Below, piece after piece: positions 46,927 to 64,000 of a stretch of 64,000 nt of DNA (its first letter is position 1; each line of letters opens with the position of its first letter). Location: assembly GCF_000247815.1 (NCBI RefSeq), contig NC_021686.1, forward strand, positions 961,929 through 1,025,928. Reading direction: 5' to 3'. Source of the DNA: Ficedula albicollis (lineage: Eukaryota; Chordata; Aves; Passeriformes; Muscicapidae). The position numbers and the translations under genes are program-made. A model generated the notes under the pieces. It had not been told where the DNA came from and made no database searches. It was given only the letters and a program-made list of their open reading frames with translations.

Positions 46927-47660
46927 GTACGGACTGAACACACCAGGGGGCTGCAGGGCTTGGAAGAAGCATCTCCAGACAGGGTGTCCTGCACAGACAT
47001 CACCCTGCCACAGGCTGGTCATCCCTTCTCAAATGCTCCAAATGCCAGGGCATGTTCTAATATTCAGTAAGCACACAAGAAGTCCCAGCAAAGTCAGAAC
47101 TCTGCCAAATGACTCTGGGAAGCTTGGCATGTTTGAATTGGTTTCTGCAGCCTGTTGCTGGGATTTTTTTGAAGCACCTGGACACTGTCAGGAGTGACAG
47201 GGTAGGCTGGAGGGATTCTACCATTCCTGCCCACCATGGCCATCAGGACACTGCACTCCACAATCACTCTGTTATTTCCCCTGGCATTGCAGGCAGCAGC
47301 AGAACATTGAATTGCTTCACCTCCACTGCCAGCCCCTTGCACCTGAACCACTTTAGTTCCAGCTCTTCTCACGTCCCATACAGGTACAGCCTCAATTTAT
47401 TTGTTAACCAGAGCATTTCCTCAGAATTTTGACAGAAAAGAAGCAGCCCTTTATGAGATTTGTTTGAATTTACCTTAACAGGCTGGTGGGTGGTGTTTTG
47501 TTTCCCCTGATTCCTGATCAAGGTCTTAGTCCCCAAGCCCTCTGCAGTGACCAGTGGCTCAGCTGGGAAATGCCTTGGTTCAGCAGATTTATGAAGTCTT
47601 GCAATTACCATTTTAATTTTTTAAACTTTCTTAAGCTGTTAATTCTTGATCATAGCTCGA
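46927..47660. other. Intergenic, no gene recognised
   Basis: Transition from the CpG island into ordinary sequence. No exon could be linked to VRK3 here, though this is where its first exon could lie if it is not inside the G block. Confidence 0.45.
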
Positions 47661-47800
47661 TAATTTTGTTGGTGGTTGCCTAGGGAACAGTGATCACGAC
47701 CTGATTGCATTCAATTTGGGGAGAGAAGAATCTATGCAGTAAACAGGCATTCAGGGTGCTTTAAAAAGTCAGACCCCATAAATGCAAGAAAAACTGCTAA
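47661..47800 (+). mobile_element. CR1-type LINE endonuclease-end fragment
   Basis: CTAGGGAACAGTGATCACGA and the bases after it translate as LGNSDHDLIAFNLGREES. The SDH motif is the conserved C-terminal signature of the apurinic-type endonuclease domain of CR1-like LINE ORF2. No long frame continues from it. Unlike the other copies this is an internal part of the element, not the 3' end. Confidence 0.65.
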
Positions 47801-50800
47801 AACAGAGTGATAGGGAAAAGCAGACAGAAAATAGTGAGAAAACACAATTCTTTAAGATTTATTTCAAGAGCCACCAAGCCATCAGCAGAGAGGAGAAACC
47901 TCCATCCTACTTAGTGCTGTATTGAAAGTAATAATTAGCAATAAAAAAGAAACCCATAATAAATAGATGAAAAGGGAAATAATTAACAAATTTCTGCATT
48001 TCATAACTGGTAATTTGCATCAGCAGGGCAATCTGGGTGCCTGCAGTCACTCCATAGGGGATTGTGTCTGCAGCATTGCACCTTTTGCTGGGTCTTAGCA
48101 AGAATCTTTTCCCTCTTTCCTACCTCAGGCATTGAAAACCAGTGTGGATTTTGGGCTGCACAGGCCTCTGACTACTGGAGAGCCTCTGGAGCAACCTGCA
48201 GCACTGCCTGCCCTGTTCCAGCTTCCTCTAAAGGAAGGGTTAGGTGAATTTTTAACTCTCCCTTGCTCTTGGAAGAGGGAGAAGTACAGATTTCTAGGAG
48301 AAAACCTGTCTTCCTGTGGCCTTTGTGTGTTGAGGATGGTCTGACAGAGTCACAGAACATCCTGAGCTGGAAGGGATCCACAAGGATCACAACTCCAAGT
48401 CTGTGCTGCTGTGCCCTCCGGGATAGTGCAGACAGCTGGGGTGGCAACAGAAAGATCCCTGCCTCCCCTCTGCAGGAGTTTCTGTGGTGCCAGCTCAGTT
48501 ACAGCTCCCTTATCTCACCCCTGGCTTCCCAGCACACTGCCAGCAGCCCAAACACGTGACTTAGCGGATTCAGGTGCTGGCAGAGATCTTTGAGCTTGAC
48601 AGAATGCCCAAAGCTGCCAGTTCTTCAACCTCTTAATGAAATGAGACTGTTCATTTTCATTTGCACACCTCTTGGATCCTGAAGTGATGCCTCCTGAGAA
48701 GCCATGCTAGAGTGCTGGGAGAGGCCTTGGAACCCTTTCAGCTCCAAATTGCCAGGTCAAATCCAGCAGCTTTAGGAGGTCTTGGCTGTTGGCACACCCG
48801 TGGGAAGTGGCCTTGGGGACACCAGCTGCCTCTCTGGGCTGAAGGGACAGCTAGGCTGCCTTTGGGCAGTGCAGGCAGAGCCTGCCCATGTGTCCCAGCC
48901 TGTGCTGCCTCCCAGCTCCCACCACAGCAGGAGGCTCACCCAGGCACAGGAACAATGGTAGCTGAAATTCCCAGCCACATCTCCTCGGTGCTGGTGGTGC
49001 ACCAGGGTCTGTCAAGGGCCTGGAGCTCTGTAACCCCCAGCAGGGACATGGGGACAGAGCAGGGACACTCTGGGGACACTTTGCTGGAGGCTGGTGTGTG
49101 CAGAGACTGTGCCAGCTCCCTGCAGAGCACTGCCAGGGAGATCACATGTGAGGAGAGCAAGGATTGGGAAGAGCAGCAGATATTCTGGAAAGCTTCCTCC
49201 CGTGTCATCCTTCCCAGCCCATGGAGATTTTCCTGTGTCTGAGCACTCCAAGGGGAGTCTGTTTCACTGTGCATCTTCCCTGCACTTAAGGGCAAAGTGA
49301 TATACCAGGAGACTCCAACCTGTCAGCCAAGATTGGGGGGCTGCAGGCTAGGATGCCTTGGGGTGAAAGAGAATAGGGAATCCACCCTGGGGAAAAGAAG
49401 CCCAAGAGATCTGGTCCTTGGCAGCTCTGGGGGGAGCAAGAGAAGGTGTTGGATCCACTGACCCAATTTAATTTAACCAGAACCACCATCTTGGCATTTT
49501 ACTCCTGAGCAATGGCACTCCAGGGTAGAAAATGCCAGTCCTAGAGCTGTACCATGCAGCACTGCAGCAAAGTTAAGGATGGGAAGAAATGAGGACAAGA
49601 TGGAAAACGCTCTCAACAGAAGTCAGTGTATCTGTCCCTGCACCACAGCTCCCAGGATGTGTCCAGGGAAGCCCTCAGTGCATGTCCCTGAGCCACCAGC
49701 TGCTCTGGAGGAAGGTGCCACTGGCCATCATGGGCTCATGCTCCTTCCTCCCTTGCAGGGAGCAGCAGGAGGCTGGGACAAAGGGCAAGGAGCAATGCAG
49801 GTGTGGTCACACAAGGACAGCAAAAATCCAGCCAAAATCATTGTCTGGGTACTGCCCAGGGTGGCAGGGCCATGGGGAGAGCAGAGAAGTGAAGGAGGAA
49901 TTACTTAACCAAGTTCCTCTTCCCAATGTCTGCATTTGGCTGCTGGCTGAGAGATGAGGGGCCAGAGCACCCTGTACCGGACCCACACTGGCATGGCTGC
50001 CCTAGGGACTCCCTGGCACCCTCCCCCCAGTGCCCCTGCCAACCTGTCCTGCATTTTGGATGGGGAAGGGGAGGTCCTTGATGGACAGAGATAAGATGGT
50101 TTCGTGAGCCAGCCAGCACCTTTAACACAGGTTAAACTCTGAAACCATGTATGGGGTGAGCAGGGCTGGGGTTTCTGAACCCAGGTGATCTGAAGCAGCA
50201 GGATGGATGTCCCCACTGCTGCTGACAGGATGGCCCCTGTGGCTGCCCTTTGGCAATAACCCCATGGGAGATGGGGGTGACAACAGCCAACAAGGAAAGG
50301 TGGTGGAGAACAGCTTGAGCCATGGTCTCTGGGACACAGATGCTCCAGCAGCAGGCAGCAGGAGTAGAGTTGACAAGTTTGGCACAGGGGCTGGTTCTTC
50401 CTTCCAGGGGCTGATGTGAGAGGTCAGAGAGGGGCATCCCCCAGGTAAATGCTTACCCACTGCCTAATCCCTGCTGTCCCTGCTGCCTCCTCTCTGCCTG
50501 ATCCACCCTGCTTGATTCCTCACTGCCTGATCCTGCCTTTTTCTGGGTTTCTCCCATGTTCCTGCTGAGTCTCCTGCACACTCCCAGCCTTGGGTGTGAG
50601 CTGAGTCACTGCAATGCCACTGCACCTCATTGCAACACCTCCTGTCTTCTGTTCTAGGCACCATGAGGAGCCTGTAAATACTTTCTTTGGCAAGATTTTT
50701 GTTTTGATCTAATGGCTCAGCTTCCTTCAAAGGCAGGCACGGAGAGGCACTGTGTGAGGCAACAGGGAAGGTCACGGGGAGAACTGCGGCAGCTGTAATT

Positions 50801-51835
50801 GGGGAGGATCAAACCCAGGCTTGAGCAGGGGTGTGCACAGGTGGCTCAGCCTGGGCTGGCAGCGTGTCACCCCAGGCAGTGACTGTCCCAGATCCTCCCC
50901 AGGCCCAGTTACCTGTGACTACTCAGCTGGCTGCTGGCATCACCTGAGACACGGCCAGGGGCCCTGTGATGATGCAGATGCTGGACAAGACCACACCATT
51001 CCCAAGGTGGCCACAGCAGCATGCCATGCAGAAGGGTGACTCACAATGGAGGAAGGCAAACAGAGGAGAGCCCTGAGCCAGGCCATGCTTGGAGGGAAGG
51101 CACGTGCCATCCCCACGCCCGGCCAACCTGCATCATCCACGTCTCAAAACACTCGTTTGGCTCTGGTGAGGGACAGCTCTGAGCCAGGCAGCTCCTTCCT
51201 GCCTCTGAGCACTGTAATGAGCTTTGCTGTGTGCTGCTAAGGACGTGAGTGTGAGCAGCGAAGCTTTGCTGCGGTCTGGTGGCTGCTCAGTCACCCATGG
51301 GGGACAGCTTCAGTTCCTCTGGTGTCTGTGGAACCAGCTGGGGGAGGGCAGCTACAGAGCTCCCAGCTGCAGCTCTGAAGATGGGCATTGTGTCCAGGTC
51401 TCTCCTAGTGCAGCCCAGCGGGAGATGGGGTCTGGGCACAGGCCAGACACTCAGAACTTCAACCGCAAACACCCCATCTGGGGCCAGACCCACAGCTGTG
51501 ACTTGCTCCAGGTAATTTTGGCTCCTGGGATGCCAAAATTCAGCTTTGGCCACTACCAGGATCAAAGGTAACAAGGTGGAGAGTGGGGTCTCCCAGCTCA
51601 GGGGTCCCAGCAGCGCAGTCACGAGTGCCACTCTCTAACACCAGTGCTGCTGATTCCTGCTCCCACACCCAGACACCTTCACCCTTGCCCTGGTTCTCAT
51701 TTCCTCCTCTCCCAGGGCCAGCCAGGGTCCAGCAAGCGGCTACAAATCCCCAGGATCATAGAGGAACAGTTTCCAAAGCAGTCATATTCAAAGCCATCAC
51801 TGTGGCATTCAGCTACATGGAGACCCCAAAAATCC
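47801..51835. other. Intergenic, no gene recognised
   Basis: About 4 kb without a defensible exon. Overlapping short frames on both strands (48700-50460 and 51220-51630) show no family resemblance or splice chain. One short CR1 piece lies at 48342-48425. Confidence 0.45.
48342..48425 (-). mobile_element. Short CR1 LINE 3' fragment
   Basis: GAGTCACAGAACATCCTGAG, CTGGAAGGGATCCACAAGGA and TCACAACTCCAAGTCTGTGC, reverse-complement CR1 3' end. Only about 80 bp remain. Confidence 0.7.
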
Positions 51836-52045
51836 ATAGAATCATAGAATTATAGAATCATTACATAAGATATATATAAGATAGATATATAAGACATATA
51901 TTATATATATGATTATACCATATATAAGATCAAGTTCAGCTGTTCCTCCAGCACATGCCACTAAAACATGTCTCCAAGTGCCACATCTACAATATTTTTG
52001 ACCACTTCCACATTCTCTCAGCAGCCTGTTCTGATGCCTGAATTC
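51836..52045 (-). mobile_element. CR1 LINE 3' fragment with AT microsatellite inside it
   Basis: Starts with the reversed CR1 tail (CATAGAATCATAGAATTATA), then about 60 bases of TATATAAGATAGATATAT type repeat (51862-51925), then CR1 again from AGATCAAGTTCAGCTGTTCC, CCAAGTGCCACATCTACAAT and CAGCAGCCTGTTCTGATGCC. The simple repeat stands where the normal 3'-end sequence should be. Confidence 0.78.
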
Positions 52046-52364
52046 CTTCTCTTTATCATGTGAAAAAGAGGGTGGCTGCCCTGCTGCCTGCCTGTCATGG
52101 CCTGGGGCGGGCTGGGTTCACTGGGGCATCCCAAATCCCCCCCAGCACCCACAGCACCAGACAGCTGCCCAAGGGGTACCCCCTGTCCCTTGTTCAGTAG
52201 AGCTGCCTCGAGCCACGGCTGTCCTTGTTCCTGTTGCAGTCGGCTTTCCCCACCCTTCTCTTCCTCCTCCCTACACTGTGCAAACTTTCCCCTCTTTGGT
52301 GTTCTCAGCAGCAGCAGCAGCACATTGTCCTGCAGCCAGCGGGCAGGGCAGGCAGACACTAGCT

Positions 52365-57422
<5,058 letters not shown>

Positions 57423-57502
<80 letters not shown>
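57423..57502. other. Poly-G run, 80 bases (probable artefact)
   Basis: Same left flank as the 3171-base block. The right flank CCGCGGGCGGCTGCG continues the CpG island. Confidence 0.9.
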
Positions 57503-57504
<2 letters not shown>

Positions 57505-57639
57505 GCGGGCGGCTGCGCCTGGCTGGGACCCGCCGGCATCCCGGGGGACCTCGGGCCAGCCCTCCCTGCCGGGAACGGACACGAGGCTGCGGGGACCGAG
57601 GGGCATCTGCTGGCCCCCAGTATGAGAAAGTCTCTTATT

Positions 57640-57985
57640 GCCAAGACAGACCTCGATGGGCTGGAGCGTGTCCGGGGAAGGGAACGGAGCTGGGAAAGGG
57701 TCTGGAGCACAAGTCTAATGAGGAGGAGCTGGGTGTGCTCAGCCTGGAGAAAAGGAGGCTTCTTAGTCCACAGCTCCCTGACAGGAGGGTGCAGCCAGGT
57801 GGGGATCAGACTCTGCTCCATGGGAACAAGAGGAAAGAGTTTCAGGTTCTGCCAGGGCAGATTTTGGTTGGATATTGGGAAAATTTCTTCATGGAAAGGG
57901 TGGTCACACACTGGAACAGACTGCCTAAGGCAGTGGCGGAGTCCCCGTCCCTGGAAGTGTTCGAAGCCAAGTGGAAGCAGAAGGG
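57640..57985 (+). mobile_element. CR1 LINE 3' fragment
   Basis: Plus-strand CR1: GGGCTGGAGCGTGTCCGGGG, CTCAGCCTGGAGAAAAGGAG, TTTTGGTTGGATATTGGGAA, CACACACTGGAACAGACTGC, then GTCCCCGTCCCTGGAAGTGT. Truncated before the 3' tail. Confidence 0.83.
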
Positions 57986-60900
57986 ATCTCCCTGTCCTCT
58001 GCTCACAGCTGCCCGGGTGGCCTGTCCTGCCCAGCCTCTGAGCAGCTGCAGGGCAGGAGCAGGGTTGTACAAGGGTCCACGAGAAACTCGTGTGTTGGGC
58101 TCCAGACCTTGTTCTTGCTAAATCCATGAGGCCAGTGAGTTTGCAGAGTTTGTTGTTTTATGGGCAACTGCAAACTCACTGTGCAAGCCAGTGGTGATGT
58201 TTTTAAGGGGAAGGGGTTGACCAGCTCTTGCAGCAGCTTTGTCCCCCCTCTCCTGCTGCTGCCCCAGCACAAGGCAATTACAGACACAGCCATGGAACCC
58301 GTCAGGCTCCCTATGCCCACTGACCCACTCCCACTGCAGGGCAGCAGCTGGACACAAGCCAACCCCTTTTTCTGCAAACAGGATCCAGCCCCAGCTCTCT
58401 TCTTTATTTCAAGGCCTGAAGTTCCTGTCTGGGTCAAACCCAGACTCACGTATCTGTTGGGCACTGGGTGTTGGGTTTGTAGAGGGCTGGTCCCTGCAGC
58501 ACCCATCACCCCACCAGCCTTACAGCCTCTTAGAAAGTTTTATTACTGTTTGCATAACCAACGTGAGGTTTTTATGGTCTGGCTGTGTCGTGACTCCCAG
58601 ATCTCTGAACACTGAGAAGGTGAAAACACCCCAGCAGCGAGAGCTGTGTGTCACTGAACACTCATGGCTGGTCTGGTGGCTGCTGGCCCTGGTTGCTCTT
58701 TACAGAGTCTTTGGGACTTGCTGGATGCACCCGCCTCGGAAATCACTTGCTCTTCCTGAAAACAGTGGCCATAAAAAGTCCTTGCCCTGCTGTGGCTGCT
58801 TAATTTCCAACACAGACACTGTGGGTAGCAGAGGAGCTTCCTGCTCCAGTGACAGCATGGAAAGTACCCAGGGCCTGACAGCCCTCGCCGGGTGTGTGGT
58901 GCCACCACCCCGGCACCGCGTGCTCCTCAGCTGCGGAGGTGCAGGCACCTGGCAGCTCATCCTGTAGGGGTGACACGGTGTCTCTGTCAACCAGCAGGAA
59001 GAAATGCCGGGTTTATATTTAAAAAGGCAACGTCTGCCATTTCCAGGGCTGGTTTCTATGGGAACGGGACATCAGAAGAGCAGAAATGCGGTGTGTGTGC
59101 TCTAAAATAACTGCTGGCTCCCGGGAGCGTGTGGCCTTTGCTCGGCCCTTTCCCTTTTCCACCTCCTGGCGAGGAGGCAGTGTGGAAGTGGGTCAGGAGA
59201 TGGGATGCTGTGGCCTTGATCCCTGCCAATCCTCAGCCTGTCCTCATCTAAATCCACCAGAACAGCTCTGGTCCAGGCTGGTAGCTGGTGCTACCACGTT
59301 ATCCAGCACAGCTCGGTGCTGCGGCAGGGGCTGGTGAGGACCAGGCTCGTGTCCCCTCTTGCAGGCTGTGAGTGTTTCCTTCCTCACTGACCTCCCTGGG
59401 GATGGCCAGGCTGTGTTCACACTCACGTGTTCAGGAGACCCTTCCTCCTGCTGTGGTCAGATGCAGAGAGCAGGGAGGGGAACTGGGTTGTTCTCCCAGA
59501 AGCTGGTGGTCTCTTCTCTTCATCTCTCTTCTGACCCTGCCTCTTGGTGGGAAATTCAGTCTTATCTTGTAGTGCTTGAGGTCAGGTGGGAGCATCTCTG
59601 GCAGGGACAACGCAATGTGCTGCCCATGTCCTTGGTGCCTCTGAGGTCATCATCAACCTGTGGCACTCAGCCCTCCCTTCCTGCCAAAGATGGGCCCGGA
59701 CACGGACCCTGGGCCCTGCCTGAGCTGCCTCTGGTCATGGACATCTCAGGGCTGATCCTGGCAGCACCTCCCAAAACAGATTTTCGCTTTTGGGTTGGGA
59801 AAAAAAAATCATATTTTGAATAGAGCCTGGAAAACCATTTTTACTCTCAAATCTAGTAAAGACTTTTGTAACTTAGCTTCTTCCTCCTCTCATCCTCCAG
59901 CAAGCGAAAGGTCCAGAACAAATTTTCTTGGAACACTTAAAAACTTGGAAAGTATTTATTTGCAATACTGGAGTTTTCAGTCTTTGCATAGTGTTTGTGT
60001 TACCCAAGAGCTGCTTGACATTTTCCCAGCAGCAGCCGTAAGACCCGGGGGGGCAGCTTGAGTTTGAGGGTGTGGCGGGGCGAGCAGGATTTGGGATGTG
60101 TGCGAGGGCAGCAGCCTGCTCCTGCCTGACCTGCAGCGTTTGTCCTCTTGAAAGTGAGCCACAACTTTGCTTGCCTTGGTTTGCTCTCGATTCCTTCAAG
60201 GGGGTGCATGGCAAAGGTTTCTCTTTGGGGGTGGGGGTTTATGTGGGGGCGTTTCAGGTGCTGCTGGGTGGGATGTGTGTGTGGGCCTGGGGGACCTGCT
60301 CAGGGGTGCTGTGGCACGGCGTGGACTGTTCTGCTTGGCCACATGCGGGCCAGAGGCCAGCTGGAGACATGGCACTTTGTGAGGCTTGAAGGTGCCTTTG
60401 CCAAGTCCCCGTTGCTATTCCTTTCCTGCTTGCTCTGGGTGGGGCTTCTGATGGACTTTTTGGGGCTTCAGCATAAGATCTCTTCTGCTTTTTCCTGCCC
60501 GGAGAAAGATCCTTGAACACAGATGTTCCTGCTGTTGTGGGAATCTTTCTTCTGTGCATGGAGTGGCAAAGCGATGGTGGGTTTTTTGTGCTCTGAGAAC
60601 ACATCTGGATTTAGAAGTGGGGCTGGGAAGGTGCTTGCAAAGCCAGGAGGAGGCTCCAGAGTTTAGGGTTGAGCCTGGGAAGGTGTGTGCCAAGGCTGGA
60701 GAAGGCTCCTGGAGAGCTCAGGGAGCTGGTGGCAGAGAGCAGGTGAGGCAGGTGGGTGTTGTTGCTGTGCCTGCAGCCCTGTGTGAGTCTCAGGTTGCTC
60801 CTGCTGCAGCTCTGTTGCCGCCGGAGCCAAGGTCGGCAGGCTGGGCCAGCAACCTCCCCTGCCCTGACTGGGGCACCCTGAAAGCCCTGCTGTGGTTGCT

Positions 60901-61798
60901 GGGTGCCAGCTGCATCCAGCGAGCTGATGCCATCCCAACCAGGGCTGGAGGATGTGCTGGGCAGCGTCTGCCAGGGCGTTGCTCGTGGGTTATGTGCCCG
61001 TCCGTGTCCCTGTGGCGGCTGTCAGTGCCGCCAGCTGTGGAGCGCCGGCTGGGAGCTGGCCCCGAGCTGTGCTCCTGTGCGATTTGCCGTGCTCAGAGTC
61101 CGGCAGCGCGGGCAGGAGGCTCTGCCCCTGCCAGGGCTGCCCCTTCCTCCTCCATGCCGCTCTGCAAGCCCAAAATCCCAGCCAGTGGGACGGCGCTGCT
61201 CCGTCAGGAAATGCCGCTGCAAGTGGAGACGCAAACAACTTGAAGGGGTGGCGGATGCTTCCCGAGAGGGGGAGGAGGTGGCGGGGATCGTCCTCCAGCA
61301 CCGACCTTCCCCCGTGCTTCCCTGCCCTTTTCTCATCCTCGCCTCTCCGAGCAGAGTCTCTGCTGGGAAAGCACCGGCAGTGTTGCAGAACCAACCCTTC
61401 ACACGGCAGGAGGTGGAGGCACAACTTGGGATCTCCACCCATCCCAAAATAATGGGCTGCCAGGGCTTTGACGGCCTTCCTGGGGGTGGCGTTTGTGGTT
61501 CTGTAACCCTGTGCTCCTGCAGTTCAAGGAAAGCTGCTGGGAAGGACCCGGGTTAGGTATTGAAACAGCAGCTTCCATCTCTGGGAGCAGCCATGCCAGC
61601 AAACAGGGGCTCTTACTCTTAGGAGAGGGAGCATAATGGTTGTTTTGCCCTGTTTGGGGCCAAGCCAGCTGCTGTGGCACCAGGCTGGAAGCAGAGAGGT
61701 GCCCTGGGCTGGATGGGGTGTGGGGTGCTGCCCTCCTACTGCCCAGCTCCACCAGCACCTGGCACTCACAGTCTCTCCTCTCCTCTCTTCTCCTCCAG
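57986..61798 (+). other. Probable ABCA3 intron 1, nothing else recognised
   Basis: Between the CpG island and the first ABCA3 coding exon. Open frames over 60550-61560 are GC-rich shadows on both strands without recognisable domains. No RNA gene or clear repeat was seen apart from the CR1 at its left end. Confidence 0.45.
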
Positions 61799-61900
61799 GG
61801 TCCTGCGGAGCAGTGGTGCTGGCACTGAGCCCCTTCTGATGGGAGGATGGTTGTGCTCAGGCAGTTCAGGCTGCTGCTCTGGAAGAACTACATCCTGCAG
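61799..61900 (+). CDS. ABCA3: ABCA3, first coding exon (gene continues beyond window)
   Basis: ABCA3 is the ABC-A transporter that loads phosphatidylcholine and phosphatidylglycerol into lamellar bodies of alveolar type II cells. A strong acceptor (TCTCTTCTCCTCCAG|) opens the exon at 61799. The ATG is at 61847 and the frame reads MVVLRQFRLLLWKNYILQ up to a GTAGGC donor at 61901. This matches the N-terminus of vertebrate ABCA3 (RQxxLLLWKNYxLQ, then KRK in the next exon) in sequence and in exon end. The LLLWKN block is shared by other ABCA members, so ABCA3 is favoured also by proximity to CCNF, its neighbourhood in mammals. The next exon is not in the window. Confidence 0.85.
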
Positions 61901-64000
61901 GTAGGCTGGCACTGCGCCTGGGGGCTGCTTCTGGCACCGCTAAATGGGCGTACATCAGAGCTTGCCCAGCCTCTGGCTCCTCCAGGAAACCTCCTCCCTG
62001 GGCACTGGGCATCTCTTGGAGGAAAACTGGGTTATTTGTGCACGTGGTGTCTTTTGTGCTGGGCTGTGTGACATTCTGGGCTTTACTATGTACTCAGTTT
62101 CCTTGTCCCTGGCATCCCCCTCCTGCCCTCTGGCAGTGAGCTCAGCTCCCGTTCTCCTGGGACAGGGTAACTCACACCCCACCCGTGTGACAGTGGGTTC
62201 TTTTGGGCTGTCTCATTGAACAGCCTGCTCTGGGAGTGCCAGTGCCTCCAAAACCCACTGGAACCCTGAGGTTTTTGGGTTTTTTTCCATTGCTTTCTGT
62301 CACTCTCAGGAGCAACTTTTAGAGGTCTTATACCACTGGCACCCACTGCCAGCCCACCTCCCACTGTGGCAGCTGGGTGGTGCTGAGGGATTTGGGGTCT
62401 GGCGGGTCCTGGCTGCTGCTGGCCGAGGCTGCAGCACCTTTAAGCGGTGTGTGAGTGTTCCTGGGTGGGTGCTGTGGCCCTGCTGGGACCCAGAGCCAGC
62501 CCTGGCTGCATGCAGGGGAAGAGGAGGGAACAGGGGTGGCTGCAGCCTGGCTTTACGCTTTCAATTACCTGTCTGCAGCTCAGCACAGCGTTGCTGTGAA
62601 AATAAACCAAAGGAAGAAAGAAGGAAGTTCTGGCTGCACGCGGCCTTTTGGCAGGCAGACCAGAGAGCAGTGCTTGGAGGGGGCAAAAGGGGCTGGCAGC
62701 AGGGCTGATTTGAAGCCAGGAGCATCCCCCATCCCCTCTGCAGGGGAAAAGCATTGTTTTCTGGTGTGCTCCAGGGTGGGGACACATCTCAGCGTGTTTT
62801 CCCAGGCCACAAGCTGACTCAGGTCTGCTGTGCCGGGACACAGCTAAAAGTCCTGTTCCTGATAGACAGGGAGCTCCCAGGTGACCCCACCCCGCCGTGA
62901 GGATGGATGCTGGCACACGTGGCTCTGCAGAGTGCTCTGGCCAGGCGGAGGTGGGGATTATGGATGAGTGTCCCTGTCACCTCTGGGAAACAGCGCTTGG
63001 ATGACTTCTGCCGCAGGGCTGGTGGATGTGTATGAGCCTGCGAGTTCAGGGAGGCAGGGAGCTGCTGTGGAGGCAGCCCAGGAGATAGGGAGAGGTTCAG
63101 TGTGATAGTAAATCAGCTGGGCTGCCAGGGCTGCATTATAAACCCAGCACACATCTGCAGCGTGCGCTTTTATGAGCGTGGCTTTGGGAGAGCTCCCTTT
63201 TCCCTGCCTGCCCGAAGTTGCTGCCTCCTGCCTATGCTGCCAGGGCTGGCTGTGGCTGGAGCAGACTGTTCCTCCCAGGGGAAGCCCCAAGAGGTGTTTT
63301 GGGCTTTGGCAGTGAGTGCTGAGAGCCAGGCTAATAGTAGTCCCTGTATCATCTCCTGGCAAACTGTCCAAGATCCCGTTCACCCTGGTTCCTGCAGGGC
63401 TGCCTCCCTTCCCAGGATGTCCAGGTTGTGCTCAGGGCTCCCTGCCTGCCCCACTGGAGACTGCTCACCTGAGCCTGCCCCTGGCTGCTCGAAAAAATCC
63501 AGTTGGCTGAGACAGCAAAGCTGTGAGACTAAAGCTCTTGGTGCTCCTCTTTCCAGCCTGGCAAAGGGGAGGCTGGAAATGTCTTTTATGTCTTTTGAAG
63601 CCCAAATTAGCCAGAGGCCTCAGAAAAGGTTAATGCTGCTGCTACTGCTCCAGGCACGTGCTCCAAGTGGGCAGCCATGAACCCCTGTGGCCAGGGACAT
63701 GTCTGAGCTGTCCCTGCTGTGGCTGAGGCTGAGTGTGCTGTGCCACTCTTGAGCCTGGCCTGGGGTGAAGGCAGCTCGGTTTGCAGGAGGAAACCACAGA
63801 GTCCCAGAATGGTTTGGACTGGAAGGGACCATCCATCCCACTGCCCTGCCATGGGCAGAGACACTTCCCACTAGACCAGGTTGCTCAGATTACCACAGTT
63901 CCCCTGGGAGACCAGTTTGAAATGCTAATGAACATGTGTTGGTGGGGGCTGTTACTAGCTAGGGGGCATTATGCAGGAGAGATAGCACTGGGGGAATTGA
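61901..64000 (+). other. ABCA3: ABCA3 intron, 5' part
   Basis: No sequence matching the next ABCA3 exon (KRKxLVTxxEL) was found up to the window end, so this is intron. It contains one CR1 piece (63797-63885) and otherwise nothing recognised. Confidence 0.6.
63797..63885 (-). mobile_element. CR1 LINE 3' fragment
   Basis: CACAGAGTCCCAGAATGGTT, TGGACTGGAAGGGACCATCC, CCCTGCCATGGGCAGAGACA and CACTAGACCAGGTTGCTCAG, reverse-complement CR1 3' end. Confidence 0.85.

Noticed and set aside
46680..47022. Proline/serine-rich protein (repeated SPxVPSQP) on the minus strand
   Set aside because: Translation of the 19 bp minisatellite. The frame shifts every unit, so the repeat appears only because all three frames are open.
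60552..61556. Open frames of about 220 residues upstream of ABCA3
   Set aside because: GC-rich region with long frames on both strands and in several registers. No domain, and it falls in the presumed ABCA3 intron 1.

Overview
The window reads as a bird nuclear chromosome, probably a GC-rich microchromosome-like region. The reasons are about fifteen CR1 LINE fragments in both orientations, vertebrate intron-exon structure with GT/AG junctions, CpG islands, and avian-looking orthologues of vertebrate genes. There is no bacterial, phage or CRISPR content. Three protein-coding genes are supported. The first is CCNF (cyclin F, + strand): coding exons 2-17 lie between 26338 and 36776, and only the tiny first coding exon is missing. 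The second is VRK3 (vaccinia-related kinase 3, - strand): the C-terminal coding exons lie between 44347 and 38592, with a spliced 3' UTR. The third is the first coding exon of ABCA3 (surfactant-lipid ABC transporter, + strand, 61799-61900), whose remaining exons lie beyond the window.

Layout. 1-23400 is gene-poor: a 300 bp x2 tandem repeat, a 12 bp-unit minisatellite (3535-4570), a decayed retroviral reverse-transcriptase fragment (7818-8245, - strand), a 312 bp perfect duplication (15217/15933) and a nested CR1 cluster (22030-23300). 23440-25290 is the CpG island and probable promoter of CCNF. It is interrupted by two poly-G blocks and by a 25-base stretch matching an Illumina paired-end adapter. 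26338-36776 is CCNF. 37775-45770 is VRK3, tail-to-tail with CCNF. 45640-46926 is a second CpG island, with a poly-G block and a 19 bp minisatellite, probably around the VRK3 5' end. 46927-52364 is intergenic with CR1 pieces. 52365-57502 is a CA-rich minisatellite plus CpG island present twice and separated by 3171 Gs. 57503-64000 is the 5' part of ABCA3.

The three genes do not form a pathway. CCNF is the F-box substrate receptor of an SCF ubiquitin ligase, VRK3 is a nuclear pseudokinase-type regulator, and ABCA3 is a lamellar-body lipid pump.

The most striking structure is technical. Six uninterrupted G runs (37, 1315, 725, 782, 3171 and 80 bases, 6110 bases in all) sit mostly inside CpG islands. 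One ends in adapter sequence. The same flank is followed by 3171 Gs in one copy and 80 Gs in the other, and a lone N at 57369 separates two copies of a 22-base overlap. I read these as gap-fill or sequencing-chemistry artefacts plus a false duplication, not as a new biological system. They probably hide CCNF exon 1 and perhaps the 5' exons of VRK3 and ABCA3. I found no convincing previously undescribed system.
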